DNA of 64,000 nt from Mallotus nudiflorus (GCA_947683625.1 CANTUR010000193.1:4278001-4342000); one strand, 5' to 3'; positions 22,241 through 33,924 are shown, counted from the first letter of the stretch. Numbers and translations are program-made. The notes: generated by a model not told the origin, from the letters alone.

Positions 22241-22748
22241 TTTTGAGCAATCTAGTAAAGATGCGCAAGGATTAACTCATGAAGAGGCAAACCAAGAAGT
22301 TTGTGCATAAAAGAAGGAGGAAAATAAAGAGTTGGTTATTCATCATGATTATGTTAACAACTTTAATCTTTCTTTTTTTAGTGTTTTAAAAGTTGTTTTA
22401 CAGAGCTTTATGCCGTACAAAGATCCATTTGATGATGCTATTAAAGTTCCTATGTCCACAATAGAATCTATATAGTCTTTACTTATAGTACGAAGAGCTT
22501 GAGCTATTGATGTTTCAAGTTTAGAAGGAAGCAACAAGAATGCAATCCTTGTAAGTTCATGACCAAAAGTTCTATGCTTCAAATGTTCAATCTAGTTCAA
22601 GTTATCTTGAAGCTACTTTTGTGGAGCATTGCTTCAAAGGAGACATTTCAACAAAGGTGTTTGTATTTAACCCTGGAGCATTTATGAATTTATCAACTTT
22701 AAAAGATGGCTATGATTTGAGGGCAAATCATTTTCAAGAGGGAGGGAA

Positions 22749-23573
22749 TAATATAAACCCTAAAAGGGGTTAAATGCAAGCATGGAGTTTAATGATGAAG
22801 AATTCAAGCTAATTAGCTTAATTTCCTATTTTAAAATTAATTAGCTTGATATAGACAAATTTTGAGTTATTTTCTTATTTTGGAGTCAATAAGGAAGATT
22901 CAAGAAGATTCAAGAAGATGTGAGAAGATTCAAGGATATTCCAAGTCAAAGTCAAAGTCAAATAGTCAACAAGTGAAAGTTAAGGGTCAATGGTCAATGG
23001 TCAACATGTGATATGTCATGCTTCAATGCTTAGTTGTCATACATTGTCATTTTGCATAGTTGTCATAAATTATCATTTTGCTTAGTTGTCATAAGTTGTA
23101 ATGAGTTGTCAATTTTGACTTTTTAAAGATAAGTTGTCATGAGTTGTCATATTTTGAAGGAAATCTCCTTAATTAAGGATTTTCCTATATAAGCATCTTT
23201 AGGGATAAGGAAGAAAACCTTTTCCTTCAAGAGTTAGGTTATTTACATGTCTATATAAGGGCTAAACATATTATGGATGAATTTTAGGATGTATTTTTTT
23301 ACAATTTTAATCAATTAAGTGAGGTTCTCCCTTAACTTTATTCTTTTGAAACTTTACAAATTTACTTGAATTATTGCACATCTACCTTTCATTACAATTT
23401 CTAGATTAGACTTAGAATTGTGTAATTGTTCATCTTCTAATTGCTAAGTATCTTGCTTCAAATTAATAAGTAAGTGGTTAGCTCCATCAACACAACCTAT
23501 CCTTGATGATCCTTGGGCAATCTTTCAAAGTTGGATGCGTGTTCTATCTCTATTATAGGTAGGGTTCGTATCA
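22749..23573 (+). repeat. 3' LTR of nested family B element
   Basis: Starts TAATATAAACCC right after the polypurine tract AAGAGGGAGGGAA and ends GTTCGTATCA. It carries seven GTCAA (W-box) motifs at about 22945-23005 and is longer than the 5' copy through an extra run of TTGTCAT repeats near 23030-23100. Confidence 0.9.
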
Positions 23574-23578
23574 CAATG

Positions 23579-23930
23579 CCTTGTCCTCTCATCAACTCCT
23601 TCATCTTGGACATCTTCTGAGTTAGTGCTTTCATTTGCTTGGATTCTATCTCTTGAACTTGCTCAAGTGATTCTCTTTTCACTTTTTTAACCATATAACT
23701 CTCGACATCCTCCAACTTCATTTCCATAATAGGTATGTTCCTAACAACATTGTCATTGTTAGTAGGTGGTGTACCCATAACAGGTGGATTGGCTGCAACA
23801 GGAGGTGCAGCAGCAACAGGTGGTGGCATCAATCCAGCCAGAGCTTGTTTTGACTCATCTTGCATCATCTCTCTCATGTCATCCATCAATGCTCCTTTGA
23901 CATCCTCTAGGGTCTAGTTTCCTCCCTCTT
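23579..23930 (-). pseudogene. Gag N-terminal region of inner element
   Basis: The 130-codon frame 23497-23889 begins 'MMDDMREMMQDESKQ', continues with a Pro/Ala-rich stretch ('PPPVAAAPPVAANPP') and then a charged, coiled-coil-like helix ('VQEIESKQMKALTQKMSKM'), as in Tat Gag N-termini. True gag coding ends at 23579; the last codons read into the family B LTR. Confidence 0.72.
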
Positions 23931-24697
23931 GTTGTTCCATTTCTCCAGCTTATTAAGGCTAGGCAACTTCTAGGTAGAGTGGATTGATGGGACTCCTTTC
24001 CAATATGTTAATGATCTCTTTCATAACTGATTACGAACTCGAATCAGTTCTCACTAGTCTACCACCTTTCCGACTCTAAACATAGGAAGACTCAGATGAA
24101 TCTATGATGGATGAAAGACCAATTGTTAGTATGATGCATGTAATGCATGTATGCATGATCCATGTGCTATGCAACAAGTAACAACTAACAATCAAGTCAA
24201 GTATATACATCCTTCCAACCTTATTCCTCTCACATACATATTCAATGGCGAGTCTCTTTTCCTAGGATTTTTGGTCTTGGCCTTAATATCAATGGGGGAT
24301 ATCAACCAACATGCATGTCATATCTCTCAAAGTAGTAAAGCATAAAAGCAATATTTCTAGGTATAAAAAGGTTAAGGTTCCCTTAGCAAGATGTCTTCCT
24401 TTAAGACTTGAGTTACAAGCCAAGGTTAGAGGGGCTTAATATCCTTTGTAAACTCGATAGAAGACTGCCCCCCTTTAGGACTTGGGTTATAGGCTCTGGT
24501 CAGATGAGCCTGGTAATCTCTCTTGAACTGAGTTAAAGCTAAGATTGATGGTTAGCCAATTTACAATCCCATGAAGCTAGTGGAATCATGGAACCATAAA
24601 CTAATGCCATCGGTTAATAGGGACAAGCATAATGAATGCAAGAATAAAATAATAATTAATAAAATAACTATAAAAAACATATATTGAATCAATATCT
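23931..24697 (-). other. 5' leader of inner element
   Basis: Between primer site and gag. There is no convincing reading frame. On the + strand, two similar stretches near 24390-24440 and 24470-24510 contain AAGACTTGAGTTACAAGCC-like and AGGACTTGGGTTATAGGCTC-like repeats about 80 bp apart. A (ATGC)-rich run is at 24130-24175. Confidence 0.45.
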
Positions 24698-24720
24698 CTT
24701 ATCCCTAGTGGAGTTGTTAT
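24698..24720 (-). promoter_or_regulatory. Primer-binding-site region of inner element
   Basis: Read on the - strand, ATAACAACTCCACTAGGG follows the LTR end CTACA. An internal A-ACTCCACTAGGGA resembles the tRNA-derived sites reported for other Tat/Ogre elements (tRNA-Arg type). I cannot confirm the tRNA by eye. Confidence 0.5.
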
Positions 24721-26871
24721 TGTAGACAGTGAGGTTTAGTGCGTGCCCAAGATTTTAGCAACCGTGACACTATTTGAGCTCAAGGCTCTAGAGAATACAC
24801 TGACCACTATCACAAAGACATGACATGGAGATGACGAGTCACCACCCAGGGTAATAACTAGGACAAATAAAAAAAATTGTGGTATTTGATTCCCTAAAAG
24901 AAAGCCAGCACCACAACCAAAAGATTCTAGGTATGGAATACTAACTTTTTTCAGTCTCTTGTTCTTTTAGAATTACTTTATGAATTACTATTTTATCCTC
25001 TATTTACATGCAATTTCATATAAACCCTAAACAATAATCGACTCCAGGCAAACTAGTCATGAAATATACAAGTAAACAATGCATTCATCATAATCCTTAG
25101 CTTAGTCTAATCTACATTGATTTTAATTAAATGAGCTAAATCTACATATTTTAATTTGCAAGTGAGTCTAAAGACTAATGGATCTAATTCCTTATTCAAT
25201 TTTAATTAAATGAACCTAAGTCTATTTTAATTCTAAACATGGGTCTAGATCTACAAATTATAAAGTATTTAAATTAGTGGGACTAACTCTACATGTTTTA
25301 ATTCTAGATTGATCTTAAATCTATAAATTATGAAAAAGGCTTAAATTAAATGGGCTAAGTATAAATTAATTAAATTAAATTAGGTGGGCCTATCTCTAAT
25401 TAACTAAATGGGCCTAAGTTATCTCTACCCTAATTTCTAATTAATTATGGGCGTAAAATTCATTTTTATTAATTAAACGTAAAAAACCCTAAATTTAAAT
25501 GGGCTAAAGTCTAATGTGGGCCTAGGGTCCAAAACACATAAACATAAGCAAGCAAGCCCGAAAATAATAAAAATATAAAATAAACAAAAAAAAGATCAAA
25601 TAATTAATTAAATATATTCCAAAACCCTAATTTAATTAAAGTGACTCCAAACAAATAAAACAAAATAATCAACAAGCAACCCTAATTCTAACCACTTAAA
25701 TCTAATCCAATTTTAATTAAACAACCTAATGATTTCTATAGCCATTAATTTTAATTAATTACTAAATGAAAACCCTAATTTTATTAATCGATTAAAATAA
25801 AATAAAATAAAACACATAAGCACACACACCAAATTTCATTATTTCCACTATTGGGGCTATTACAATGAACTATGGAGAATAATAAAAAAGAAGAATTAAT
25901 ATAATCTAAAAAATAAATAAAAATAAGATGATTAAAAAAAACTTAGAAACTACATCTAGCTGTAAGGTTCCATCCATGACATTCTATAGATCTCTATGGA
26001 TTTGGTTCTCCAAGTATGATCATCATGTAATCTCCTCCATAATCACCATAATAAAAGGATAAAACAATGATTAGGAAATTAAAATTGAAATTGAAATTCA
26101 GTAAAATCAAAATGAAAAAATAAAAAAAAGTAGGGAGAAGATAATGCTTATGGATGCTTGTGAGTGAATTCTCCTCAGACTAGCAATATCATCGTTATTT
26201 TTTAGTAGGCCTTCAAAACTTGTTATTTTTCTTCTCAAAAATCTCCAAACGAATAAATCACCAAGAGTTTTTTTTTGTGTGTACTGCCTAAAGAAAAGTC
26301 TAAAGATGCTTAAGAAGAAGATAGTTAAAATTACAAAAAAGAATACAAAAATTAAGTCCCTTTGCTCTAAGAGCATAAGCTCTCTTTTTATAGGGAAAAA
26401 AAAAAAACCTAAGTTCTATGTGCTAAGAGTTCCAATTTTAAAAAAACTCTATTTCCTGAAGAATTAAATATATCCTAAAAATAAATTTAAGAAATTTTTT
26501 AACTAATCAAAACTCAAGAAAAAATATTTTTATTTTTCATAAAAAAATACAAAAAATAGATGAAAAACATGTAATTCTAACCAAAATTGTGTAATTTCGA
26601 TTGGAATTATGTAATTCTGATCAGAATTAAGTAATTTTGATTTTTTAAAATTTTAACTACAAAAAGACCCCTGAAAGAAATTAAAATTTTCAATTAGGTC
26701 TTAAAAAGTATTGCAATTAAGTCCTTAAAAACCAATGAAACTCTTTCTAAAAATGTATTCAAACTTTTGAGGTTTCAAACTTTCAAGTGTTGAAGACCTA
26801 CTTATAACATTTTCATTATTGGAGTCCTTTGTCACATTCATATTTTATTATCCCGAAATTAGGTGTTTATA
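24721..26871 (-). repeat. 5' LTR of inner Tat element
   Basis: 2151 bp, paired with 6329-8477. The TATA box TATAAAAAG at 26384-26392 and three 20-bp repeat units at 26572-26640 are present. The CCATGG...CCATGG motif has decayed through transitions at 25974-25989. The LTR end here is GTTTATA rather than GTTTACA (outer edge mutated). Confidence 0.92.
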
Positions 26872-26876
26872 GTAGT
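26872..26876. repeat. Target-site duplication GTAGT, right copy
   Basis: This five-base copy follows GGTGTTTATA, the outer edge of the inner 5' LTR, and matches 6324-6328. Outer coding resumes immediately. Confidence 0.92.
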
Positions 26877-27230
26877 ACCAATTGCTAAAAAGCTTGAGTT
26901 TACAGTCACAAACAACAAAGCAAAATATGAGGCATGCATACTTGGAATAGAAGCACTGATAGCCCTGGATGTTACAGAAGTTGAAATCTTTAAAGATTCC
27001 ATGCTAATAATCAACCATGCCACAGAAGAGTGGAAATTGAAAGAGCAACACCTAAGGCCTTAACTAGATCATTTGAAGTTGCTTACCATGTCCTTCCAAA
27101 AATGTAGATTCATTCATCTCCCTAGGAATAACAATCGAATGGCAGATGCACTTGCTTCCTTAGCATCAGTGTGGGAAGGACCATCCAAAACACCCACGAA
27201 GCCTTTAATTATGCTCAGATAGAGACAACC
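26877..27230 (+). pseudogene. Second RNase H, C-terminal half, outer element
   Basis: 'KKLEFTVTNNKAKYEACIL' is at 26889-26945 with the catalytic Glu of the YEA motif. 'IFKDSMLIINHA' (catalytic Asp in KDS) follows at 26986-27020. After a TAA at about 27061 come 'PRNNNRMADALASLA' at 27121-27165. This completes the domain begun at 6238. All four acidic residues can be followed, but the TAA breaks the chain. Confidence 0.88.
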
Positions 27231-28528
27231 ATATCATAAGAACCATATAATAGCAAAGAAAAAAATAATTAAATAACTCTAGTTCTACGACATCTAAAGA
27301 TATTTGAAGGAATGAGCCTATCTCAATTAAGCAAGTGAAAAAGATAAGGCAGTCATTCGATGGTTATTATCAAAATTCATAGCACACCAAGGTGTGTTAT
27401 ACAAAATAACTTCAAATGGGTTACAACTACGATGCCTGGATGAAATTGAGGCTGTAAAAGCAATAGAAGAAGTACATAAAGGTGTTTGTGGTCCACACAT
27501 GAATGGGGCAATCCTAGCTAAAAAGCTAATTAAACAAAGGTTCTTCTAGATGATGATGGAAGACTATATCAAATTCATAAGGGAATGCCATAAGTGTCAA
27601 ATCCAATTGAATATCAGCCACCTTCCCCTAACAAAATTACCCCACATCTCCTCTCCATGGCCCTTCTTTGCATGGGGATTAGACATAATTGGGGAAATCC
27701 ACTCGACAGCCTCAAATAGACATAGGTTCATCTTAGTAGCAGTGGATTACTTAACAAAGTGGGTTAAAGCAAAATCATTCATAAAGATAGGAGCCAAACA
27801 AGTGGCTAATTTCATAAAAAGAAACCTATTCTATTGATATAGTATCCCCTATCACATCATCTCTAACAACGGTGTTCAATTCCAAATGGAAGTTAGAGAA
27901 CTACTAAGGAGCAATAAGGAGGAACATTACAAATATTCTCCTTACCAACCACAAGCAAATAGGGCCATCAAAGCTGCAAATAAGAACATCAAAAAGATTT
28001 TTTCAAAGATGACTTAGACTTACCGAGATTGGGTAGATAGATTACCATAACCAAACAATAGTTAAAACTTCAACCAAAGCAACTCCTTTCTTACTAGTAT
28101 ACGGGTTAGAAGTAGTGCTTCCAGTTGAAATAAAAATAAAGTCTCTTTAGGTAGCAATTGAATTTGAATTGCTAGAAGTACAATGGGCCTAGAAAAGGCA
28201 TGATAATCTCACTCTCTTAGACAGTTGAAGGCTCAAGTCTCAATACCATACATAGTTGTATTAGGCTTGGCTACCTAAAACCTTTAACAAAAAGGTGAAA
28301 CACAAGAGTGTGAAAGCAGGAGACTGGGTGCTAAAGCAAGCAAGGCAGAATGTTCCAAACCCTAGATGGAAATTTAGACCAAATTGGGAAGGCCTATACT
28401 TAGTCAAACATGTCCTATCAAAGAGAGCAATCAAACTGATGGATTCTGAAGGCAATGTATTCTTTGAACCTATCAATATAGATCGCTTGAAGAAGTACTA
28501 TGTCCAGGGCAAAAAAAACTCTTGCTAA
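27231..28528 (+). pseudogene. Integrase of outer Tat element
   Basis: Starts with a degenerate N-terminal region ('AVIRWLLSKFIAHQGVLYK' near 27350; 'AIEEVHKGVCGPHMNG' near 27465 with the zinc-site His). The open frame 27550-27837 gives 'CHKCQIQ' and 'PWPFFAWGLDIIGEI' with the first catalytic Asp. 'HIISNNGVQFQMEV' near 27855 has the second Asp replaced by Asn. 'SPYQPQANRAIKAANKN' follows, with the expected catalytic Glu (NGQAE context) lost. The C-terminal frame 28295-28528 has 'NWEGLYLVKHVLSKRAIKL' (GPY/F-like) and ends at TAA 28526-28528. It cannot be active. Confidence 0.85.
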
Positions 28529-28529
28529 G

Positions 28530-28700
28530 TTCAAAACCTAAAAAGGGCTACTCAGGTAAAAATTAAGGACTTCCCACTAGGTTAAAACCCTACATGGGCA
28601 ACCTAGGCAAAAGTTAAGGACAAAGAGAAAATACTTAACTAGAAAACCTAAGAAGGCTAGTTAGAAACATAGGTAACCTCAAGTTCAAAATTTGTATGAA
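28530..28700 (+). repeat. Short repeats after integrase, outer element
   Basis: Two to three degenerate units of about 60 bp containing AACCTAAAAAGGGCTACTCA and GTAAAAATTAAGGAC. They match the repeats after integrase in the inner element. Confidence 0.55.
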
Positions 28701-28889
28701 TGCACCTGTGCTTTTCTTAAATGATTTTAGTGAAATGAGAATGATTTCCAATTTATGTGAAATCTATCTAAAAAAGTGCAACACATTTTATCATCATGAA
28801 TTTCATCAAACATGCTTTGCATTTTCTTTCATTACATGACCACAGTTCTTGCTATCTTCTTTGAACTTTATCCTTGAGTTCAACCACTA

Positions 28890-29100
28890 TCGTCCAAGCC
28901 TAAAAAAAACCTAGCAAGGTGTAAAGAGCTCTAAAAGGGGACATCATAGGCAAAAGAGGGAAGGAAAAAAAAAGCCCAGCTAAGTGTGAAGAGTTCCAAA
29001 CGGAGTCACCTTAGGTAAAAGAGGGAAGGAAAAAAAACCTAGCTAAGTGTGAAAAGCTCTAAATGGAGACACCTTAGGCAAAAGAGGGAAAAATAAAAAA
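28890..29100 (+). repeat. Three 66-70-bp tandem repeats
   Basis: Three copies of AACCTAGCTAAGTGTGAAGA, then GCTCTAAATGGAGACACCTT and AGGCAAAAGAGGGAAGGAAA, start near 28903, 28974 and 29038. Purine-rich tails separate them. They lie between integrase and the antisense PMD gene. Confidence 0.75.
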
Positions 29101-29639
29101 AGTAGACAATAGCAATGGCAAACATCACCAGGCATAGCAATGGCAAAAAGCATATATACTAAAGTTATCATTACATATATATTATACAACACATATAGTA
29201 CAGATACAACACCCATAGTCCATAACCTCGGGAAAATGATACAACAAAGCAACTATAAAGCCAAAAGCCCTACACCTAGCTCATAAAATAACTACATCAC
29301 TCATGGTTGCCATAAGAAGTAAGCATCAATCCTGCTCAAGCATCCTTATCATCTGATCGAGGCTCCCCATCATTCATTGTGAAGGATGCCAACCATGACT
29401 TTAGCTTACCAATATGATCACAATAAGGTATGTGCTCTTGCTTGCACTCATGGCTTGCATGGAGATGTTTAACCTAAGTTAAATGAAAATTTCATATCAT
29501 ACACACATACATAAATATATGAATAAATAAATAGGTACAATAAAGAAAGTAGACCCATTGGTTGCTTATAAACTCTATAAAGTGTTGATGCATGCTCTCT
29601 ACAATAGGATACTAGTACTGGCCAAAAGAGACAAGGATC
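29101..29639. other. Outer element spacer
   Basis: No convincing frame. It probably holds the 3' end of the antisense PMD transcription unit. The short - strand frame at 29043-29252 shows no family motif. Confidence 0.4.
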
Positions 29640-31440
29640 TATAAAAAAAACAAGTAAATAAGTTAAACATTAATCATCAAATAGATGAAACAAAGGCAAA
29701 ATAAGCGAAATAAAGCACGAACATGGGAAGCATCAAGAGGGATAACATCTGATTGAGGAAAGCCAGGACGATGCAAGTCAAGATACACTCCTCTACCAAA
29801 AATGTCCATCCTAAATAAAACCAAGGATGACCTAATTGCTAAGTCCCTAAGACCGGCATCGTTGAAAGCCACACCACTAGTATGGGCAGTCGCCTCAGTA
29901 CGAAATATGTCTTAGCCTCTTCTAAACGGGCCCTTAATCTCTTCCGACGAGATCCCCATCGCTACAAGTAAGTCCCATAACCATGTCAATTATAACTTAT
30001 TAATAAAAAGATTTGTTACATGCTTGTACAAAATAGAAATAAAAGCCTACTAGATTAGAAGAAGCAATTATCAATGATTCTAGTGATGGCCCAGTCCTTA
30101 AATCCAAAGGATGAGCCCTGTCAGTATAAGAAGGTGAAGGTTGAGGAACAAAGCCACTAGCCATAGTATCAATCAGCTGCAGGATCAACACATCAATGTA
30201 AAGAGATCCTACACCCTCTAGGAGACTCTCAGAAGGATATCTTATCATGGTAGTAGCAAACTCGTATGCACTAAGCTCATGACTCTAGAACATGTCACCA
30301 AGAGGAGGAATGAGAACTCTCCTCATAAATGGACCATCCCACCAATGATGGACTCGACCTAGATACCATACCTTGCATTAAGGCTAGGGAACAGTACTCA
30401 TCTCTCTATCAACTGCTATACCATTACCATCTCTGCCTACAATCTAACCTTATCATCCACCAGCGGAGGAGAATTTTCTTAAAAGGCAAAAGTGAATAAA
30501 GAATCCCTAGAAAATAAAATAACCAACACGATAGGAATCAAGCATACTTGTCTAGGTGATAGCCTACTCATGTAGTCTTGGGCCTTTACATAATCCTAAA
30601 TTAAATTAGTGGTCTTCCTAATCCAGCTAGGTTAACGAGGAAAACCATCCTCTAAGAGATGGTCAATAGTTGGATAAGGAAGAACCCTTAACTTTATAAG
30701 CCCAGATCTGTCAACTCAAAACTCAGAAAATTAGGAAAAATATAAGTAAAGGACAAAGAGAAAATGGACATATATAAGAACTCTTACTCATTTAGCATGA
30801 ATAAGCATCCATAAATCCTAGAGCCAATTGATATGCTGCATCTAGACCCAAGTATATATAGGTGAAAGCAGTAGTACCTTGATAAGTTGTCTAAGTCTCT
30901 TGGGATAGGCAATAACTGTAGACTACCTATACTTGAAGGATTTGGGAAGATGACAGCACTCAATAAATAGAATAAGAAGTAATGGGCCAGCTACTTTACT
31001 GAAACTAGATCAGTATCATACATCATCCACATGGTGGAGACGAACTTAGTGTAATGAGTGAGGTATGGACAACCAGACTTCATAAGGGTAGGCACCCCAA
31101 GCAACTCCATGGTAAGGTGTCTCCTTACAATCATAGAAGAACACTCCTCCTTATATAAGGGAATGGGCTCCCTAAAAAAGCTCAAGCACTTGATAGCGGC
31201 AAAGTCTAGAGGAGTGATGGTCATCTCTCCAACGAGTAAGTGAAATGTATGCGTCGTGTCCATCCATTGCTTAATTAATGCATACATAGCAATTTGACTT
31301 GATGTATACAAGTCATAAGAAAGCACAGTGATAATCCCATCAAAACCCTTCCCTGTAACCAGCTGCTTCACACATAGTGGAAGACCCTAATAGTATGTGT
31401 TGAAGCTACCAGGCAACATAGTAACAGACCTATGAGGCTA
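29640..31440 (-). pseudogene. Plant mobile domain (PMD) gene, antisense to outer gag-pol
   Basis: The 126-codon frame 30991-31371 has 'YALIKQWMDTTHTFHLLVGE' followed by 'MTITPLDFAAIKCLSFF', the PMD signature also seen at 10570-10690. A GT-AG intron at 30708-30787 precedes an exon starting ATCTGGGCTTATAAAG, the same place as the inner gene's intron 11075-11159. Later exons include about 30000-30480 and 29663-29872 ('FNDAGLRDLAIRSSLVLFRM'). The gene's 5' end is cut off by the composite insertion at 31468; degenerate sequence to about 41131 may be the rest. Function in the element is unknown. Confidence 0.75.
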
Positions 31441-31462
31441 CAATTAATAGGTACACTATCAA

Positions 31463-31467
31463 TAATC
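31463..31467. repeat. Target-site duplication TAATC of composite
   Basis: TAATC lies directly left of TGATACGAACCC. The second copy is at 40604-40608 after CATATTA. Confidence 0.8.
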
Positions 31468-32249
31468 TGATACGAACCCTACCTATAATAGAGATAGAAC
31501 GTGCATCCAACTTTGAATATTAGCCCAAGGATCATCAAGGATAGTTGTGTTGATGGAGCTAAACCCCTTGCTTATTAAATTGAAGCAAGATACTTAGCTA
31601 TTATAAGATGAACAATCACACAATTCTAAGTTTAATCTAACCTAGCAATTGTAATGAAAGGTAGAAGTGAAACAATTCAAGTAAACTTGCAAAGTTTCAA
31701 AAGAACAAAGTTTAAGGAAAAACCTTACTTTTAATATTTCAATCTTCTTTTTTTCAAAAATTCGTTTTACATGTTTGTAACCCTTATATAGGCATGTAAA
31801 CAACCTATTCCTTGAAGGAAAAGGTTTTATTCCTTATTCCCAAAGATACCTATATAGGAAAATCCTTAATTAAGGAGATTTCCTTTAAAATAGGACAACT
31901 AATGACAACTCATCTTTGAAAAGTCAAAATTGACAACTCATTACAATTCATGACAACTAAGCAAAATGACAACTCATGACAACTAAGCATTAAAGCATGC
32001 CATGTCACATGCCATGTCATATGTTGACCATTGACCATTGACTTTGACTTGTTGACTATTGACTTGGAATATTCTTGAATCTTCTCACATCTTCTAGAAT
32101 CTTCTTGAATCTTCCTTATTGACTATAAAATAGGAAAATAAATCAAAATTCGTCCAATCAAGCTAATTAATTTCAGAATAGGAAATTAAGCTAATTAGCT
32201 TGAATTCTTCATATTTAGGCGTTATTGATCCCTTTTAGGGTTCATATTA
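31468..32249 (-). repeat. Full family B LTR, left end of composite
   Basis: 782 bp, starting on the - strand TAATATGAACCC and ending GTATCA. The polypurine tract (- strand AAGAGAGAGGGAA) abuts at 32250-32262. Six TTGAC motifs lie at about 32023-32066 and a TATATAAG near 31784-31791. Confidence 0.9.
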
Positions 32250-33427
32250 TTCCCTCTCTCTTGAAGATGATTCGCCCTCGAATCATAGCCATCTTCTAGA
32301 GTTGATAAATTTGCAAATCCTCCAGGGTCGAACACAAACTCCTTTGTTGAAAACTTCTCCTTTGAAATAATGATCCATATAAGTAGCTTCAATATAACTT
32401 GAACTTGATAGCACATTTGAAATATAGAACTTCTGTTCATGAACATGTAAGGATTGAATTCTTGTTGCTTCTTTCTAAACTTGAAACATGAATATCTCAA
32501 GTTCTTTTTGCTACTAGTGCAGCCTCCATAGATTTTGTTGTAGGCATAAAATACTACAACTACATCATCAAATGGATCTTTATATGGCATAGAAGTCTGC
32601 AAAATAACTTTCAAAACACTAGAAAAAGAAAGATTAAAATTATTAGTATAATCATGATGAATGACCAACTCTTGATCTTTCATGATGCTCCCAATCTCTA
32701 GGTTCTCCTTTTCACTTATGCCTTGCTCATTTTCTCTCACCAGTTGATTTGTGCACAAGTCTTCAATAATTGTCTTTGGTGGTGTAGTTTCAATTTGACA
32801 CTCTTCCTCCCTGCTCTTCTCCTCAACTTGTTGCTCAACCAATTCGTTAACTTTAACACGTTCATATTCCTTGGAATCACACACTGTTATTGTCTCCTCA
32901 TAAGAACCCACCTGCTTTTCAAACTCCAAAGCAAGTTCAATTACAACCTTCAAAGAGATAGAAGGTTCTAATTGCACTTTTTTCTTCAATCTCTTAGCAA
33001 TATCACACTTAAGCCCACTGATGAATTTTGCAACTTTCCTCCTTTCAAATTCACCTACATCACTTGCAATTACAAACAACTTAAACTTTTTAATATAATC
33101 ATTAACACATAACTCATCACCTTGTTTAAGCCTTTGTAATTTAAGACGAAATTTATCCCTAACTTCAGAAGGAATAAAATGTCTAGTCATTAATCTCTTC
33201 ATTATCTCCCAATTTTTAATCTCACTAGGCCCATTCATGCTCCACGATGCTATCAAATCCTTCCACCATATAGCAGCATCACCCAAAAATTTACCAGAGG
33301 CAGCTTTACACTTTTGGAAATCACTTAATTCAAGAGAGTCAAATATCTCCTCTATTTGTTGCACCCATTCCAAATAAATATAAGGATCGTCCCCACCAAG
33401 AAAATAAGGCACGTCCATAATAACCAT
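32250..33427 (-). pseudogene. gag plus pol-tail fusion, family B (nearly full open frame)
   Basis: A 401-codon open frame from 33427, whose last nine codons read into the LTR. The first part is capsid ('DVPYFLGGDDPYIYLEWVQQ', 'WWKDLIASWSMNG', 'LKRLKQGDELCVNDYIKKFK'). A Glu-rich middle follows, and it ends in 'DPGGFANLSTLEDGYDSRAN', which resembles the C-terminus of Reina-type pol. The whole of PR-RT-RNase H-IN is missing between. The open frame suggests this gag-only form was translated at some time. Confidence 0.82.
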
Positions 33428-33627
33428 ACATAAAGATAATTTAGAAAAAAAATAGAAAAGAAACCCTCACAAAACACTCCCTTACGTGTTTACACTCAAG
33501 GATGTGAATGCTCTCGTGTTTCACTCAATTTTTTTTTTTTGTTTTTTTAATATATAAAGAATTATGAAGAAGAAAAGAATAGATAATACATGAAAATAAA
33601 AGGATATGTAACCAAACCTTGAAGTTT

Positions 33628-33642
33628 GGCTTTGATACCAAA
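33628..33642 (-). promoter_or_regulatory. Primer-binding site in composite
   Basis: On the - strand GTTTGGTATCAAAGCC follows the LTR end. It is one mismatch from the tRNA-Met site TGGTATCAGAGCC. Confidence 0.82.
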
Positions 33643-33924
33643 CTGATACGAACCCTACCTATAAAAGAGATAGAACGCGCATCCAACTTTGAAATCATTG
33701 CCCAAGATCGTCAAGATGAGGTTGTGAAGATGGAGCTAAACCCCTTGCTTATTAAATTGAAGCAAGATACTTAGCTATTATAAGATGAACAATCACACAA
33801 TTCTAAGTTTAATCTAACCTAGCAATTGTAATGAAAGGTAAAAGTGAAACAATTCAAGTAAACTTGCAAAGTTTCAAAAACAAAGTTTAAGGAAAAACCT
33901 TACTTTTAATATTTCAATCTTCTT
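33643..33924 (-). repeat. Truncated family B LTR, looks like R-U5 only
   Basis: 282 bp. It ends normally (GTTCGTATCA on the - strand) but starts at AAAAAGAAGATTGAAATATT, which in full LTRs lies about 30 bp after the TATATAAG box, near the expected transcription start. It is fused at its start to gag coding (REKKKK) through an A-rich stretch. Confidence 0.8.

Larger units (their letters stand above)
20514..23573 (+). mobile_element. Gag-only LTR element (family B, TR-GAG type) nested in inner gag
   Basis: 3060 bp with LTRs 20514-21277 and 22749-23573, primer site 21281-21293, gag 21501-22240 and polypurine tract 22734-22748. It is flanked by CAATG on both sides (20509-20513, 23574-23578). After gag there is only a short tail resembling the C-terminus of Reina pol and then the 3' LTR. 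No PR, RT, RNase H or IN is present, so it moved with enzymes from another element. LTR ends are TAATATGAACCC and GTTCGTATCA, i.e. TA...CA rather than TG...CA. Confidence 0.92.
6329..26871 (-). mobile_element. Inner Tat-lineage LTR retrotransposon (family A), nested
   Basis: Direct LTRs of 2149 bp (6329-8477) and 2151 bp (24721-26871) read on the - strand as TGTAAACACC...CATCTACA, although the outermost C of ACACC or the terminal ACA has mutated in the copy ending at 26871. A 5-bp target duplication GTAGT flanks it. A polypurine tract (8478-8490) and a primer-site region (24698-24720) lie where expected for a - strand element. Gag-PR-RT-RNaseH-aRNaseH-IN runs from about 23930 down to 14509, with a 3.06-kb family B insertion at 20514-23573. 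It carries two antisense genes and a satellite-like array between IN and the 3' LTR. Confidence 0.93.
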
